Shown: piece by piece, positions 45,201 to 55,379 of the stretch
Layout: each line of letters begins with the position of its first letter
How positions within the stretch are numbered: position 1 is the first letter of the stretch
From: Luteibacter aegosomatis
Lineage (GTDB): Bacteria; Pseudomonadota; Gammaproteobacteria; Xanthomonadales; Rhodanobacteraceae
Direction: 5' to 3'
DNA length: 64,000 bases
NCBI RefSeq assembly: GCF_023078455.1
Contig: NZ_CP095740.1
Span: forward strand, 4,693,937-4,757,936
The notes under the pieces: generated by a model
Told to the model about the DNA's origin: nothing
What the model saw: only the letters and a program-made list of their open reading frames with translations
The model's database searches: none
Translations under genes and position numbers: made by a program

Positions 45201-46097
45201 ATGACGCGAATCGTCGTCGTCGGCAGCATCAACATGGACCTGGTCACCCTCGCGCCGCGCTTCGTCGCGCCGGGCGAAACCCTGACCGGCGAGCGCTTCC
45301 TCACCATTCCCGGCGGCAAGGGCGCCAACCAGGCCGTAGCCGCCGCGCGACTCGGCGCGCAGGTGGCGATGGTCGGCAACGTCGGCGACGACGCGTTCGG
45401 CCAGCAGCTCTACGACGGCCTCAAGGCCGAAGGCATCGACGTGACCCACGTCGCCCGCGTCGACGGCGTCGGCAGCGGCACCGCCTCGATCACCGTCGCC
45501 GGCGGCGAGAACCAGATCGTCGTGGTGCCCGCCGCCAACGGCCGGGTCACGCCCGCGCAGGTGGACGCCGCGCGCGATGTCATCCGCGGTGCCGACGCGC
45601 TGCTCGTGCAACTGGAGATCCCGCTCGACGCGGTGGATGCCACGCTGCGCATCGCGGAAGAAGAGGGCGTGCCGGTGATCCTCAACCCCGCACCCGCGCA
45701 ACGGCTGCCCGCCGAATGGCTGCGGCGCGTGCGCTTCCTCACGCCCAACCAGCACGAGCTGGCCGCCGTGCTCGGCGACGACGGCGATACCGACTTCCGC
45801 GAACTGATGCGCCGCGCGCCGTGTCCGGTGGTGCTTACCCGCGGCGAGGAAGGCGCATGGTTCCGCGACGGCGACGAAGCGCCGCGACACCAGGCCGGTT
45901 TCACGGTCGACGCGGTGGACAGCACGGGCGCCGGCGATACCTTCAACGCCGCGCTGGCCGTCTACCTGGCCCAAGGCCTCGACGTGGCCGTGCGCGGTGC
46001 CTGTGCCGCCGCCGCGATCAAGGTATCCCGCCTCGGCGCGCAACCGGGCATGCCGCGCGCCGACGAGGTAGCCGCCTTCCTGGAGACGCATCGATGA
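45201..46097 (+). CDS. rbsK: Ribokinase
   Basis: 298 residues from MTRIVVVGSINMDLV. PfkB motifs: GGKGANQAVAAARLG near the N-terminus and DSTGAGDTFNAALAVYL with the catalytic Asp. Phosphorylates ribose to ribose 5-phosphate. First gene of rbsKDACB; its stop overlaps the rbsD start (ATGA). No rbsR repressor gene is adjacent. Confidence 0.95.
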   Translation: MTRIVVVGSINMDLVTLAPRFVAPGETLTGERFLTIPGGKGANQAVAAARLGAQVAMVGNVGDDAFGQQLYDGLKAEGIDVTHVARVDGVGSGTASITVAGGENQIVVVPAANGRVTPAQVDAARDVIRGADALLVQLEIPLDAVDATLRIAEEEGVPVILNPAPAQRLPAEWLRRVRFLTPNQHELAAVLGDDGDTDFRELMRRAPCPVVLTRGEEGAWFRDGDEAPRHQAGFTVDAVDSTGAGDTFNAALAVYLAQGLDVAVRGACAAAAIKVSRLGAQPGMPRADEVAAFLETHR

Positions 46098-46492
46098 AAC
46101 GCAGCGGCCTGCTGCATGCCGAACTCAACCGCGTGATCGCGGCGATGGGTCATACCGATACGTTGGTGATCGCCGACGTCGGACTGCCCGTGCCGCCCGG
46201 CGTGCCCTGCATCGACCTGGCCGTCGTTCCCGGCACGCCGTCGTTCGCCACGGTATTCGAGGCGGTGTATGCCGAATTCGCCGTGGAAAGCGCCACCGTG
46301 GCGAGCGAGGTCCGCACGAAGAATCCCGCCCTCGTCGCGCTGGCCGAACGGCTCGCGGGCGAGGGCGTGGCCGTGAACGAACTCTCCCACGACGACCTCA
46401 AGCGACTGAGCGCCCGCGCCGTGGCCGTGGTGCGCACCGGCGAAACCTCGCCCTACGCGAACATCATCCTGCATGCGGGCGTGACCTTCTGA
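46094..46492 (+). CDS. rbsD: D-ribose pyranase
   Basis: 132 residues, full length. MKRSGLLHAELNRVIAAMGHTD carries the catalytic His, and the end (GETSPYANIILHAGV) is typical. Interconverts ribose ring forms so that imported beta-pyranose reaches the form used by ribokinase. The stop overlaps the rbsA start. Confidence 0.95.
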   Translation: MKRSGLLHAELNRVIAAMGHTDTLVIADVGLPVPPGVPCIDLAVVPGTPSFATVFEAVYAEFAVESATVASEVRTKNPALVALAERLAGEGVAVNELSHDDLKRLSARAVAVVRTGETSPYANIILHAGVTF

Positions 46493-47973
46493 TGGCCGCA
46501 CCGCTCATCCGCATGCACGACATCCACAAGGCCTTCGGCCCGGTGAAGGTGTTGGAGGGCGTCGACTTCGAACTGCTGCCGGGCGAAGTGCACGCGCTCA
46601 TGGGCGAGAACGGCGCGGGCAAGTCCACGCTGATGAAGATCCTCACCGGCATCTACGCACCGGACTCGGGCGACATCGAGGTGGACGGCAAGGCGGCGAG
46701 CATCGCCTCGCCGGCGGACGCCGAGAAGCACGGCATCGCCATCATCCACCAGGAACTGAACCTCATCCCCTCGCTGAGCGTCGCGGATAACCTGTTCCTC
46801 GGCCGCGAGGTGCATCGCTTCGGCCTGCTCGACCGCAAGGCGATGGACAGGCGCGCGAAGGAGTGGCTCGCGCGCGTGGGGATGGAGAAGCTCGATCCCG
46901 GCACGCTGGTGGAACGCCTTTCGGTCGGCCGCCAGCAGATGGTGGAGATCGCCCGTGCGCTGGGCCAGAACGCCCGCGTGCTGATCATGGACGAGCCCAC
47001 CGCCGCGCTCACCGAAAGCGAAACCGCGACGCTGTTCCAGCTGATCCGCGAACTGCGCGGGCAGGGCACGGGCATCGTCTACGTGTCGCACCGCATGGAG
47101 GAGATCTTCGCGCTGTGCGATCGCATCTCCGTGTTGCGCGACGGCCAGTTCGTCGGCACGCGCGACGTGCCGGGCCTCGCCTTCGACGAGGTGGTGAAGA
47201 TGATGGTCGGGCGCACGCTCGACGCGCGCTTTCCCTCCCGCACGCCGAACATCGGCAGCGTGCGCCTGAAGGTCGAGCACGTCACCGGCGGCATGGTGAA
47301 GGACGTCAGCTTCGACCTGCATGCGGGCGAGGTGCTCGGCGTGGCCGGCCTGCTCGGCGCCGGTCGCACGGAGCTGGCGCGCCTTTTGTTCGGCCTCGAC
47401 AAGATCGATTCGGGCACGGTCACGCTCGAAGGCAGCGTGGTCACGCCGACCTCGCCGAACGAAGCGATCCATGCCGGCTTCGGCTTCGTCACCGAAGACC
47501 GCAAGGCGCAAGGCCTCGTGCTCGACCTCAGCCTGCGCGAGAACGTGAGCCTGCCGCGCGTACCCGCGCGCGGGGGCCTGGTCGACCGGCCCGCCGAGAA
47601 GAAACAGACGCGCGGGCTCATCGATGCGCTGAAGATCCGCACGCGCGACATGGAGCTCGACGTGCGTGCGCTGTCCGGCGGCAACCAGCAGAAGGTGGTG
47701 CTGGCCAAGTGGCTCGCGCTGAAGCCGCGCGTGCTCATCCTCGACGAACCCACGCGCGGCGTCGACGTGGGCGGCAAGGCCGAGATCTACCACATCATCA
47801 ACCAACTGGCGGAGCAGGGCGTGGCCATTCTCATGATTTCCTCGGAACTTCCGGAGGTGCTCGCGATGAGCGATCGCATCCTGGTGATGCACGAGGGCCG
47901 CGCCACCGCCCTGCTCGACGCGCACGGCGCCACGCAGGAAACCGTGATGACCGCCGCGACCGGAGGCAAGTGA
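46492..47973 (+). CDS. rbsA: Ribose ABC importer, ATPase
   Basis: 493 residues with two ABC domains. First: Walker A GENGAGKS, signature LSVGRQQMVEIARAL, Walker B LIMDEPTAAL. Second: degenerate Walker A (LLGAGRTELAR), signature LSGGNQQKVVLAKWL and LILDEPTRGVDVG. This two-domain layout is standard for CUT2 sugar importers. Confidence 0.95.
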   Translation: MAAPLIRMHDIHKAFGPVKVLEGVDFELLPGEVHALMGENGAGKSTLMKILTGIYAPDSGDIEVDGKAASIASPADAEKHGIAIIHQELNLIPSLSVADNLFLGREVHRFGLLDRKAMDRRAKEWLARVGMEKLDPGTLVERLSVGRQQMVEIARALGQNARVLIMDEPTAALTESETATLFQLIRELRGQGTGIVYVSHRMEEIFALCDRISVLRDGQFVGTRDVPGLAFDEVVKMMVGRTLDARFPSRTPNIGSVRLKVEHVTGGMVKDVSFDLHAGEVLGVAGLLGAGRTELARLLFGLDKIDSGTVTLEGSVVTPTSPNEAIHAGFGFVTEDRKAQGLVLDLSLRENVSLPRVPARGGLVDRPAEKKQTRGLIDALKIRTRDMELDVRALSGGNQQKVVLAKWLALKPRVLILDEPTRGVDVGGKAEIYHIINQLAEQGVAILMISSELPEVLAMSDRILVMHEGRATALLDAHGATQETVMTAATGGK

Positions 47974-47974
47974 C

Positions 47975-48916
47975 ATGACCCAAGTGAACTGGAGCCGCGT
48001 GGCTCCGCTGCTCCAACGCCTCGGTTCGGTGATCGGCCTGCTGCTGCTCTTCATCGTTCTCTCGGTGATGAGCCCCGACTTCCTCACCACCGGCAACCTG
48101 CTCTCCGTGCTGCGTCAGGTGTCGATCAACGCGTTGATCGCCTTCGGCATGACCTTCGTGATCCTCGCCGGCGGCATCGATCTTTCCGTCGGCGCGATCC
48201 TCGCGCTCACCGGTGCGGTCACCGCGGGCCTCATGGCCGCCGGCCACGGCATCGTGCTGTCGATGGGGGCCGGCCTGGGCCTGGGCCTCGTGCTGGGCAT
48301 GGTCAACGGCGCGCTGGTGTCGTGGGGCAAGGTGGCGCCGTTCATCGCCACGCTCGGCACCATGACGCTGTTGCGCGGCCTCACCCTGGTCTATACGCAA
48401 GGCACCCCGATCCCCGTCACCGACGCCGGTTTCGCCTTGCTCGGCGGCGGTTACCTCGCCCACCTCATTCCGCTGCCGGTGGTGTGGATGTTCGTGGTCT
48501 TCGCGATATGCGGCTTCCTGCTGCGCGGCACCGTGTTCGGCCGCCACGTGGTCGCGATCGGCGGCAACGAAGAAGCGGCGCGACTCTCGGGCGTGCGCCT
48601 GGCGCCGATGAAGCTGGCCATCTATGGCCTGTCCGGCCTGCTGTCGGCCGTCGCGGGCGTGGTACTCACCTCGCGACTGTATTCCGCGCAGGCTACGGCG
48701 GGCGCGGGTTACGAACTGGATGCCATCGCCTCGGTGGTGCTCGGAGGCACCAGCCTCGCGGGCGGCCGCGGCTGGCTGTTCGGCACCCTGGTCGGCGCGC
48801 TGCTGATCGGTTTCCTCAACAACGGCTTGAACCTGCTCGGCGTAAGTTCGTTCTACCAGCAGGTCGTCAAGGGCATCGTCATCCTGATCGCCGTCCTGCT
48901 CGATCGGCGCCAGTAA
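47975..48916 (+). CDS. rbsC: Ribose ABC importer, permease
   Basis: 313 residues, about eight to ten membrane helices. Typical BPD_transp_2 features: FGMTFVILAGGIDLSVGAILAL and GTVFGRHVVAIGGNEEAARLSG (ATPase contact). One base separates it from rbsA. Confidence 0.95.
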   Translation: MTQVNWSRVAPLLQRLGSVIGLLLLFIVLSVMSPDFLTTGNLLSVLRQVSINALIAFGMTFVILAGGIDLSVGAILALTGAVTAGLMAAGHGIVLSMGAGLGLGLVLGMVNGALVSWGKVAPFIATLGTMTLLRGLTLVYTQGTPIPVTDAGFALLGGGYLAHLIPLPVVWMFVVFAICGFLLRGTVFGRHVVAIGGNEEAARLSGVRLAPMKLAIYGLSGLLSAVAGVVLTSRLYSAQATAGAGYELDAIASVVLGGTSLAGGRGWLFGTLVGALLIGFLNNGLNLLGVSSFYQQVVKGIVILIAVLLDRRQ

Positions 48917-48935
48917 TCACACGAGGGACACTCCC

Positions 48936-49871
48936 ATGCGCAAACTCCACTTTCTCGCCGCCGCCGCGGCCACGCTCCTCGCCGCCTGTTCGCAGCAGGG
49001 CCCCGGCGAATCGGCGCCTTCGTCCGCCTCCACGGCCGGCGGTGCCGCGCCGTCGGGCACGCCCGTCGTAGGCCTGGCGCTGTCCACGCAGAACAATCCC
49101 TTCTTCGTCGAACTGAAGAACGGTGCCGAGAGCGCCGCCAAGTCGGCCGGCGTGCAGTTGGTGGTGGTCGACGCGCAGGACGACCCCGCGCGACAGATTT
49201 CCAGCGTGGAAGACCTGATCCAGAAACACGTTTCGGTCATCCTGCTCAATCCCACCGACTCCTCGGCGTTGGCCGGTGCCGTGCAGTCCGCGCAGCGCGC
49301 CAACATCCCGGTGATCACGCTCGATCGCGGCGTCGACGGTGCGGAGGTGGCCTCGCACATCGCGTCGGACAACATCGCCGGAGGCAAGATGGCCGCCGAC
49401 TTCCTCGCCAAGCAGCTCGACGGCAAGGGCAACATCATCGAGCTGCAGGGTGTGGCCGGTACCTCGGCGGCGCGCGAGCGCGGCAAGGGCTTCGACGACG
49501 CGATCGCCGCGACCGGCATGAAGATCGTGGCCCAGCAGCCGGCCAACTTCGATCGCGCGCAGGGCCTTTCGGTGAGCGAGAACCTGCTGCAGGCGCATGG
49601 TGACGTGCAGGCGATCTTCGCCCAGAACGACGAGATGGCGCTCGGCGCGGTGCAGGCGCTCGCGGGCAAGAACAAGAAGGTGCTCGTCGTCGGTTTCGAC
49701 GGCACGCCCGACGGCAAGGCCGCGGTGCAGAACGGCGGCATGGCCGCCACCGTCGCGCAGCAGCCGGAGGAGATCGGCAAGCTCGGCGTGGAAACGGCGA
49801 AGAAGCTGATCGACAAGCAGCCGGTGGAGAAGACCATCGCGGTGCCGTTGAAGCTCCTTACCAAGGAGTGA
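48936..49871 (+). CDS. rbsB: Ribose-binding protein, lipoprotein form
   Basis: 311 residues. The signal ends in a lipobox (TLLAAC, Cys about 22) followed by a Ser/Ala/Gly linker, so it should be lipid-anchored rather than free in the periplasm. The body is a type I periplasmic-binding fold (VVGLALSTQNNPFFVELKNGAE, DAQDDPARQISSVEDLI, LDRGVDG, FAQNDEMALGAVQAL). Last gene of the operon. Confidence 0.93.
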   Translation: MRKLHFLAAAAATLLAACSQQGPGESAPSSASTAGGAAPSGTPVVGLALSTQNNPFFVELKNGAESAAKSAGVQLVVVDAQDDPARQISSVEDLIQKHVSVILLNPTDSSALAGAVQSAQRANIPVITLDRGVDGAEVASHIASDNIAGGKMAADFLAKQLDGKGNIIELQGVAGTSAARERGKGFDDAIAATGMKIVAQQPANFDRAQGLSVSENLLQAHGDVQAIFAQNDEMALGAVQALAGKNKKVLVVGFDGTPDGKAAVQNGGMAATVAQQPEEIGKLGVETAKKLIDKQPVEKTIAVPLKLLTKE

Positions 49872-49911
49872 TCGGAAAACCGTAGCGGCGTGGTCGCGAA
49901 GACCGCGCGCC

Positions 49912-50006
49912 AGGCGCTGGATTCCCGCGTGCGCAAGAATGACGGTAGGTCGCTTCGAGGCACCTACCCCTCACGTCGTTCCCGCGAACGCGGGAACCCA
50001 GCGCCT
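49912..50006. repeat. REP-A inverted pair
   Basis: GGCGCTGGATTCCCGCGTGCGCAAGAATGACG and inverted CGTCGTTCCCGCGAACGCGGGAACCCAGCGCC flank about 30 bases between convergent rbsB and ftsK. Confidence 0.75.
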
Positions 50007-50041
50007 CTCGTCAGAGGGCGCGGCAACCCGTCTACGGCACT

Positions 50042-52429
50042 TCAATCCTGTGGCGCAGGCGCGATCACTTCGCGCTGCCCGTTGATCCCCATCGGCGACA
50101 CGATCCCCGCGCTCTCCATCGCCTCCACCAGCCGCGCCGCGCGGTTGTAGCCGATGCGGAACTGCCGCTGCACGAACGAGATCGACGCACGGCGCGTGCG
50201 CAGCACGAACGCAGCCGCTTCGTCGTAGAGCGGATCCAGCTCCGCATCCACGCCATCCTCGCCGGGCTCGCCCTCCATCGCCTCGCTCGGCGGACCGGCG
50301 AGGATCTCGTCCTTGTAATCCGGCTCGCCGAACTGCTTGAGCCAGGCCACGACGCGATGCACTTCCTCGTCGGCGACGAACGCGCCGTGGATGCGCTGTG
50401 GATAACCCGTGCCCGGCGGCAGGAACAGCATGTCGCCCTGGCCGAGCAGGCTCTCCGCGCCCATCTGGTCGAGGATGGTGCGCGAATCGATCTTCGACGA
50501 CACCTGGAAGGCCACGCGCGTGGGGATGTTCGCCTTGATGAGGCCGGTGATCACGTCGACCGACGGACGCTGCGTGGCGAGGATCAGGTGGATGCCGGCG
50601 GCGCGCGCCTTCTGCGCCAGCCGCGCGATGAGTTCTTCGATCTTCTTGCCCGCGACCATCATGAGGTCGGCCAGCTCGTCGATCACCACCACGATGGTCG
50701 GCAACGTATCCAGGTGTTCGGGCACTTCCGGATGCGCGGGAAACGGATTGAACAGCGGCTTGCCCATGGCGCGCGCCTCGCGCACCTTCTGGTTGAAGCC
50801 GGCGAGGTTTCGCACGCGCAGCTCGGACATGAGCCGGTAGCGGTTTTCCATTTCCGCCACGCACCAGTTGAGCGCATTGGCGGCGAGCTTCATGTCGGTG
50901 ACCACGGGCGCCAGCAGGTGCGGAATGCCCTCGTACACCGAAAGCTCGAGCATCTTCGGGTCGATCATGATCATGCGCACGTCTTCGGGCGTGGCCTTGT
51001 ACAGCATCGACAGGATCATGGCGTTCACCGCCACCGACTTGCCCGAGCCCGTGGTGCCCGCCACGAGCATGTGCGGTGCTTTCGCCAGGTCCGCCACCAC
51101 CGGTTCGCCGGTGATGCCCTTGCCCATGGCGAGCGTGAGCCAGGAATCCGATTCGCGGTATTCGCCCGAATCGAGGATCTCCGACAACGCGATCATCTGC
51201 CGCTGTTCGTTGGGCAGCTCCAGGCCCATGCACGTCTTGCCGGGGATGGTTTCCACCACGCGGATGGAGCTGCGGCCCAGGCCGCGGGCGAGGTCTTTCA
51301 TGAGCGCCACGATCTGGTTGCCGCGCACGCCCACCGCCGGCTCCACTTCGTAGCGGGTGATGACCGGACCGGCGGACGCGCCGACCACCTGTACCGGCAC
51401 CTTGAACTCGCGCAAGCGCTGCTCGATCAGTTCGCCCGTTTCCATGAGTTCGCCGTCGGAGACGGCCATGGCCGCATGCGTCGCCGGTGCAAGCAAGCTC
51501 AACGGCGGAAGGCTCACCGAGCTGGCCGTAGCCGCGCGAAGCGCGCGCACCGGCGTGAGCGTGACGACGCGCTGCGTGGGCACGGGCGCATCGGCTTCGT
51601 CGTTCGCCGCGATCGCGAAACGGGACACCGGGGCCACGGGCGGCGAGGGCGGAAGTTCATGGATCACGGGCTCGTCGACCACAGGTGCCGTGAACACCGG
51701 CGCGACGGGCGGCGTGTCGATCGCCGCCTGTTCGGCTTCTTCCGCCGTCGCCTGGGCCATCGCCTTCGGCGCCAGCCAGGGCTCGCGGATCACGGTATCG
51801 GCTTGTACACGATGACGCGGCGGTACCGGCGTGGCGAACGACGGACGCGGCGTCGGCGCGTTCACCGGCTCGGAACGTACCGGCTGGCTGCGCGCCGCTT
51901 CCACGCGAACGGGTTTCTTCGACGGCGTGCGCGGCGGCGAGGCCTTGACCCGACGGCGCGTGTCCTGCCGGCGCACCGCGCCGGACGTGCGGCGCGTGCC
52001 GCCACGGTGGTCCCGTCGCGACACCATGCGACCGGTGAGGGCGATGGCCAGCACGCCCACGGGCTCGAGCACGCGGGTGATACGCGAAAGCGAATCGCCC
52101 CAGGACACGCCGAGGTACCAGGGCAGGGCGATGATCCAGAGCGCCAGCGCGACCAGCGCCGCAGGCACGGCCATGGGGGCGAACGTCGTGCCCAGCCAGT
52201 GGCATACCACGCCGCCGACGTTCGGGTCGTCGGTGAAATGGGTGATCACCAACCCCTCGAGGGACGCACTCGCGGTCAGCACCAGGACGAAGCCTGCCCA
52301 GAAACGGATGGCGCCCGGCCCCACGGTCGGCGGCCGACGGCGACGTACGAGCGCCGCGCCGATGCGCCAGAGCAGGGGTAGCAACCAGAGAGTGGAAAGT
52401 CCGAACGCGCCGAAGACGAAAGAAGCCAT
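50042..52429 (-). CDS. ftsK: DNA translocase FtsK
   Basis: 795 residues. About four N-terminal membrane helices (1-150), a Pro/Arg-rich linker (about 150-310), then the motor: Walker [15 protein letters not shown] near 456, Walker [15 protein letters not shown], and a C-terminal winged-helix gamma domain ([27 protein letters not shown]) that reads KOPS and contacts XerD. Pumps DNA at the septum for dimer resolution. Confidence 0.96.
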   Translation of the reverse strand: MASFVFGAFGLSTLWLLPLLWRIGAALVRRRRPPTVGPGAIRFWAGFVLVLTASASLEGLVITHFTDDPNVGGVVCHWLGTTFAPMAVPAALVALALWIIALPWYLGVSWGDSLSRITRVLEPVGVLAIALTGRMVSRRDHRGGTRRTSGAVRRQDTRRRVKASPPRTPSKKPVRVEAARSQPVRSEPVNAPTPRPSFATPVPPRHRVQADTVIREPWLAPKAMAQATAEEAEQAAIDTPPVAPVFTAPVVDEPVIHELPPSPPVAPVSRFAIAANDEADAPVPTQRVVTLTPVRALRAATASSVSLPPLSLLAPATHAAMAVSDGELMETGELIEQRLREFKVPVQVVGASAGPVITRYEVEPAVGVRGNQIVALMKDLARGLGRSSIRVVETIPGKTCMGLELPNEQRQMIALSEILDSGEYRESDSWLTLAMGKGITGEPVVADLAKAPHMLVAGTTGSGKSVAVNAMILSMLYKATPEDVRMIMIDPKMLELSVYEGIPHLLAPVVTDMKLAANALNWCVAEMENRYRLMSELRVRNLAGFNQKVREARAMGKPLFNPFPAHPEVPEHLDTLPTIVVVIDELADLMMVAGKKIEELIARLAQKARAAGIHLILATQRPSVDVITGLIKANIPTRVAFQVSSKIDSRTILDQMGAESLLGQGDMLFLPPGTGYPQRIHGAFVADEEVHRVVAWLKQFGEPDYKDEILAGPPSEAMEGEPGEDGVDAELDPLYDEAAAFVLRTRRASISFVQRQFRIGYNRAARLVEAMESAGIVSPMGINGQREVIAPAPQD

Positions 52430-52706
52430 GCCTTATCGCAGGTGGAGAATCGAGCGAGGGCCGTAGTTTAGCGTGCATTCGTGCGACGTGCGGCGTGAGT
52501 TCACGCTAAGCCGCTGTCGGGACTGAGGCAACCCGGCACGTCATCACATCGGCTCGAATCGCGCCGTGAAGCCAGTGTGGTCGTAAGCCATCACACGAAG
52601 GAACTGCGAGCCGGTCGTGATTTTCCGCATCCTGGCTCTTTTTGGTCAAAAAACCACCGGCGTCCTGTCGTAGCTTTTCGCGACCTTCCCCCAGCCGGAG
52701 CCTGTC

Positions 52707-54416
52707 ATGCGTCGTGTTTCGCCGATCGTGTACGTGCTTGCCGGGGCGCTCGCCGCCCCCTGTGCCTTCGCCCAGACCGCGCCGACCAACCTGGCGCTGA
52801 ACCGCCCCGTCACCGCCAGCAGCACCGAGAACCCCGTGGCGTTCAAGGCCGCCAACGCCAACGACGGCCGGACCGACACGCGCTGGTCGTCGGCGTTCTC
52901 CGATCCGCAGTGGATCTACGTCGATCTCGGCAGCACGCAAGCCGTGAACCGCGTGGTGCTCGATTGGGAGAACGCCCACGCCGTGTCCTACCGCATCGAG
53001 ACCTCCACCGACGGCCAGGCCTGGAATACCGTATCCAGCCAGGCGAACGGCAAGGGCGGCATCGAGACGGTGGACTTCGCCACGGCGCAGGCACGTTTCG
53101 TGCGCATGACGGGCCTCACCCGCAATACGCAGTACGGCTACTCGCTGCACGAGTTCCAGGTGTTCGGCACGGGCGAGAGCACGCCGACCGATCCGACCGA
53201 TCCCACGGATCCCACCGACCCGACCAACCCGGGCACGGGCCCCGCCACCTCGTACAACGCACGCGTCACCGGCGCGCAGACCGAACCGGCCGCCCCCTTC
53301 GTCATCGCCGACGTGGCCGCGTTCAACAATCCCTGGGGCCTGGATTTCCTCCCCGACGGGCGCGTCGTGGTCACCGAGAAGAGCGACCACATGTACGTCG
53401 TGACGGCGTCGGGTGCCAAGACCTCCATCGGCGGATTGCCCGTGTCGGTCGGCGCCAACGGGGGCGGCGGGCAGAGCGGCCTGCACGACGTGGCCGCCTC
53501 GCCGACCTTCGCCCAGGACCACACGCTGTGGTTCAGTTACGTGGCCAAGGCCGCCGACGGTAACAACCACCTCACGCTCGCCAAGGCGCGGCTCGACGAG
53601 TCGGCCCAGGGCGCGTCACTCGCCAACCTCACCATCGTCTGGCAGGAACCCTCGACCTGGTCGGTGCGTGGACAGCCCGGCGCGCGCATCGCCTTCGCGC
53701 CCGACGGCCAGCACGTGTTTCTCTCCGTAGGCGACGGCGACATCCCCGATGCGAAGGGCGATCGCGGTTCGCAGGCGCAGATGCCGGACACCGGCCTGGG
53801 CAAGATCATCCGCCTGAACCTCGACGGCAGCACGCCCTCCGACAACCCGAACGGCTCACAGCCGGGCATCGTCGGCCAGATCTGGGCCACGGGTTTCCGC
53901 AATCCTTACGGGCTGGCCTTCAGCGCCGACGGCAAGCTGTGGGAAACCGAGATGGGGCCGTCTTCCGGCGACGAGTTCAACCTCATCGTGAAGGGCGGCA
54001 ACTACGGGTGGCCGTTGGTCAGCAACGGCAACCACTATCCCAGCGATGCCTACATGCCCGGCCAGCCGTATCCCCGCCACGACAGCGCGCCGCAGTTCGT
54101 GCAGCCCGCGGCCTACTGGGGCTGGTTCCCCACCACCAACTCGATGTCGCCTTCGGGGCTGGCGTTCTACAACGGCAACCTCTTCCCGCAGTGGAAGGGC
54201 TCGGCGCTACTCGGTTCCACCTCGTCGATCGCGCTGTATCGCGTGATCCTCGATGCGCAGGGTAACGTCACGGGCGTGGAACGGTATGGGCGCGATGCCA
54301 ACGGCGTGTATACCGGCAGCGTGCGTGCGCTGAAGGTATCGCCGTTCGACGGAAGCATCTGGTACGTGCGTGGCGGCAGCGACGGTGAGCTGCGGCGGAT
54401 CACGCCGAAGTCGTAA
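52707..54416 (+). CDS. Secreted PQQ-dependent sugar dehydrogenase-like protein with discoidin domain
   Basis: 569 residues. Signal peptide ends at CAFAQTA. A discoidin (F5/8 type C) carbohydrate-binding domain (about 30-150; NLALNRPVTASSTENPVAF, TRWSSAFSDPQWIYVDLG) is joined by a TDPTDP-repeat linker to a six-bladed propeller of the soluble glucose dehydrogenase/YliI family (NNPWGLDFLPDGRVVVTEK, GQSGLHDVAASPTF, GWFPTTNSMSPSGLAFY). Probably oxidises aldose sugars at the cell surface with PQQ and calcium. PQQ synthesis genes are not in the window. Confidence 0.88.
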   Translation: MRRVSPIVYVLAGALAAPCAFAQTAPTNLALNRPVTASSTENPVAFKAANANDGRTDTRWSSAFSDPQWIYVDLGSTQAVNRVVLDWENAHAVSYRIETSTDGQAWNTVSSQANGKGGIETVDFATAQARFVRMTGLTRNTQYGYSLHEFQVFGTGESTPTDPTDPTDPTDPTNPGTGPATSYNARVTGAQTEPAAPFVIADVAAFNNPWGLDFLPDGRVVVTEKSDHMYVVTASGAKTSIGGLPVSVGANGGGGQSGLHDVAASPTFAQDHTLWFSYVAKAADGNNHLTLAKARLDESAQGASLANLTIVWQEPSTWSVRGQPGARIAFAPDGQHVFLSVGDGDIPDAKGDRGSQAQMPDTGLGKIIRLNLDGSTPSDNPNGSQPGIVGQIWATGFRNPYGLAFSADGKLWETEMGPSSGDEFNLIVKGGNYGWPLVSNGNHYPSDAYMPGQPYPRHDSAPQFVQPAAYWGWFPTTNSMSPSGLAFYNGNLFPQWKGSALLGSTSSIALYRVILDAQGNVTGVERYGRDANGVYTGSVRALKVSPFDGSIWYVRGGSDGELRRITPKS

Positions 54417-54432
54417 GCCTCGCTTCGCACCG

Positions 54433-54507
54433 GATCGCGGACAGGGTCCGCTCCCGCCCTTCGGTAGAGAGTCTCCTACCGGGTGGGAGCGGGCCCTGTC
54501 CGCGATC
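54433..54507. repeat. REP-B palindrome
   Basis: ATCGCGGACAGGGTCCGCTCCCGCCCTTCGGTAG followed by CTACCGGGTGGGAGCGGGCCCTGTCCGCGAT. Lies between convergent genes and may end both transcripts. Confidence 0.8.
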
Positions 54508-54522
54508 GATCTTGCGACACCG

Positions 54523-55317
54523 TCAGCCGCGATAGCGCTCCGCCACGTCCTTGTTCGACAGGTTCGGCAACATCGCCATCCGCGCCTTCTCGTACGCCAG
54601 GTACAGTGATTCATCGTGCAGCGGCGGAATCGTCACCAGCTCGCCCATGTCGTAACCGCGCAAGGCGGCATCCACCAGGTCGGCCGTCTCCATCACCTTG
54701 CCCGGCAGCAACGTGTCGATGTCCTTGCCCGACTTCTCCCAGATCTCGGTACGCGTCGCGCCCGGGGCCACCACCTGCACGCGCACGTTCGTGCCCTTCA
54801 ACTGGGCGGCGAGGCTGTGGGTGATGTTCACCAGGTGCGCCTTGCTGCCGCTGTAGATGCCGTCGAACATTTCGGGTCCGAACGCCAGCACCGAGGCGAT
54901 GTTGATGATGCCGCCCGCGTTGCGTGCCTTGAAGGCCTTGGCTGCCACGGCGGAGAGGAGGGTGGGAGCGGTGATGTTGATGGTGAGCAGCTGCTCGATC
55001 TTCGCCGAATCGTTGTCGAGGAAGCTTCCGGCCAACGATATGCCCGCGTTGTTGACCAGCAGGGTGATCGAGCCATCGGTCGCCAGTCGCTGCTCGACGG
55101 CGGCGATGTCCTCGCGCAGGGACAGGTCGGCGCGCAGCACCTCCACCTTGCGGCCGGTGCGGTCGGTGATCTTCTTCGCCACGGCCTCGAGGGCCTCTTT
55201 GCGGCGGGCAACCAGGATCAGGTCATAGCCGCGATCGGCCAGCCGGTCGGCATAGATTTCGCCGATGCCCGTGGAAGCGCCCGTTACCAGGGCCGTGCCT
55301 TTGTTCGATGCCGTCAT
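54523..55317 (-). CDS. Short-chain dehydrogenase/reductase
   Basis: 264 residues from MTASNKGTALVTG. Cofactor motif TGASTGIGE, NNAG in LLVNNAGISL, and catalytic Tyr/Lys in YSGSK. Classical SDR; substrate unknown. Divergent from an HxlR regulator 79 bases away that probably controls it. Confidence 0.92.
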   Translation of the reverse strand: MTASNKGTALVTGASTGIGEIYADRLADRGYDLILVARRKEALEAVAKKITDRTGRKVEVLRADLSLREDIAAVEQRLATDGSITLLVNNAGISLAGSFLDNDSAKIEQLLTINITAPTLLSAVAAKAFKARNAGGIINIASVLAFGPEMFDGIYSGSKAHLVNITHSLAAQLKGTNVRVQVVAPGATRTEIWEKSGKDIDTLLPGKVMETADLVDAALRGYDMGELVTIPPLHDESLYLAYEKARMAMLPNLSNKDVAERYRG

Positions 55318-55348
55318 GGGGTCTCTCCGTATCAGTTGATTGCAAATT

Positions 55349-55379
55349 GATAGTGACAACGTTGCGATACGATAGTGAC
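55349..55379. promoter_or_regulatory. Direct repeats in SDR/HxlR intergenic region (candidate operator)
   Basis: GATAGTGAC occurs at 55349-55357 and 55371-55379, 22 bases apart (about two helical turns), each followed by a GTTGC motif. The placement between divergent genes suggests a binding site for the adjacent HxlR protein. Confidence 0.45.
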
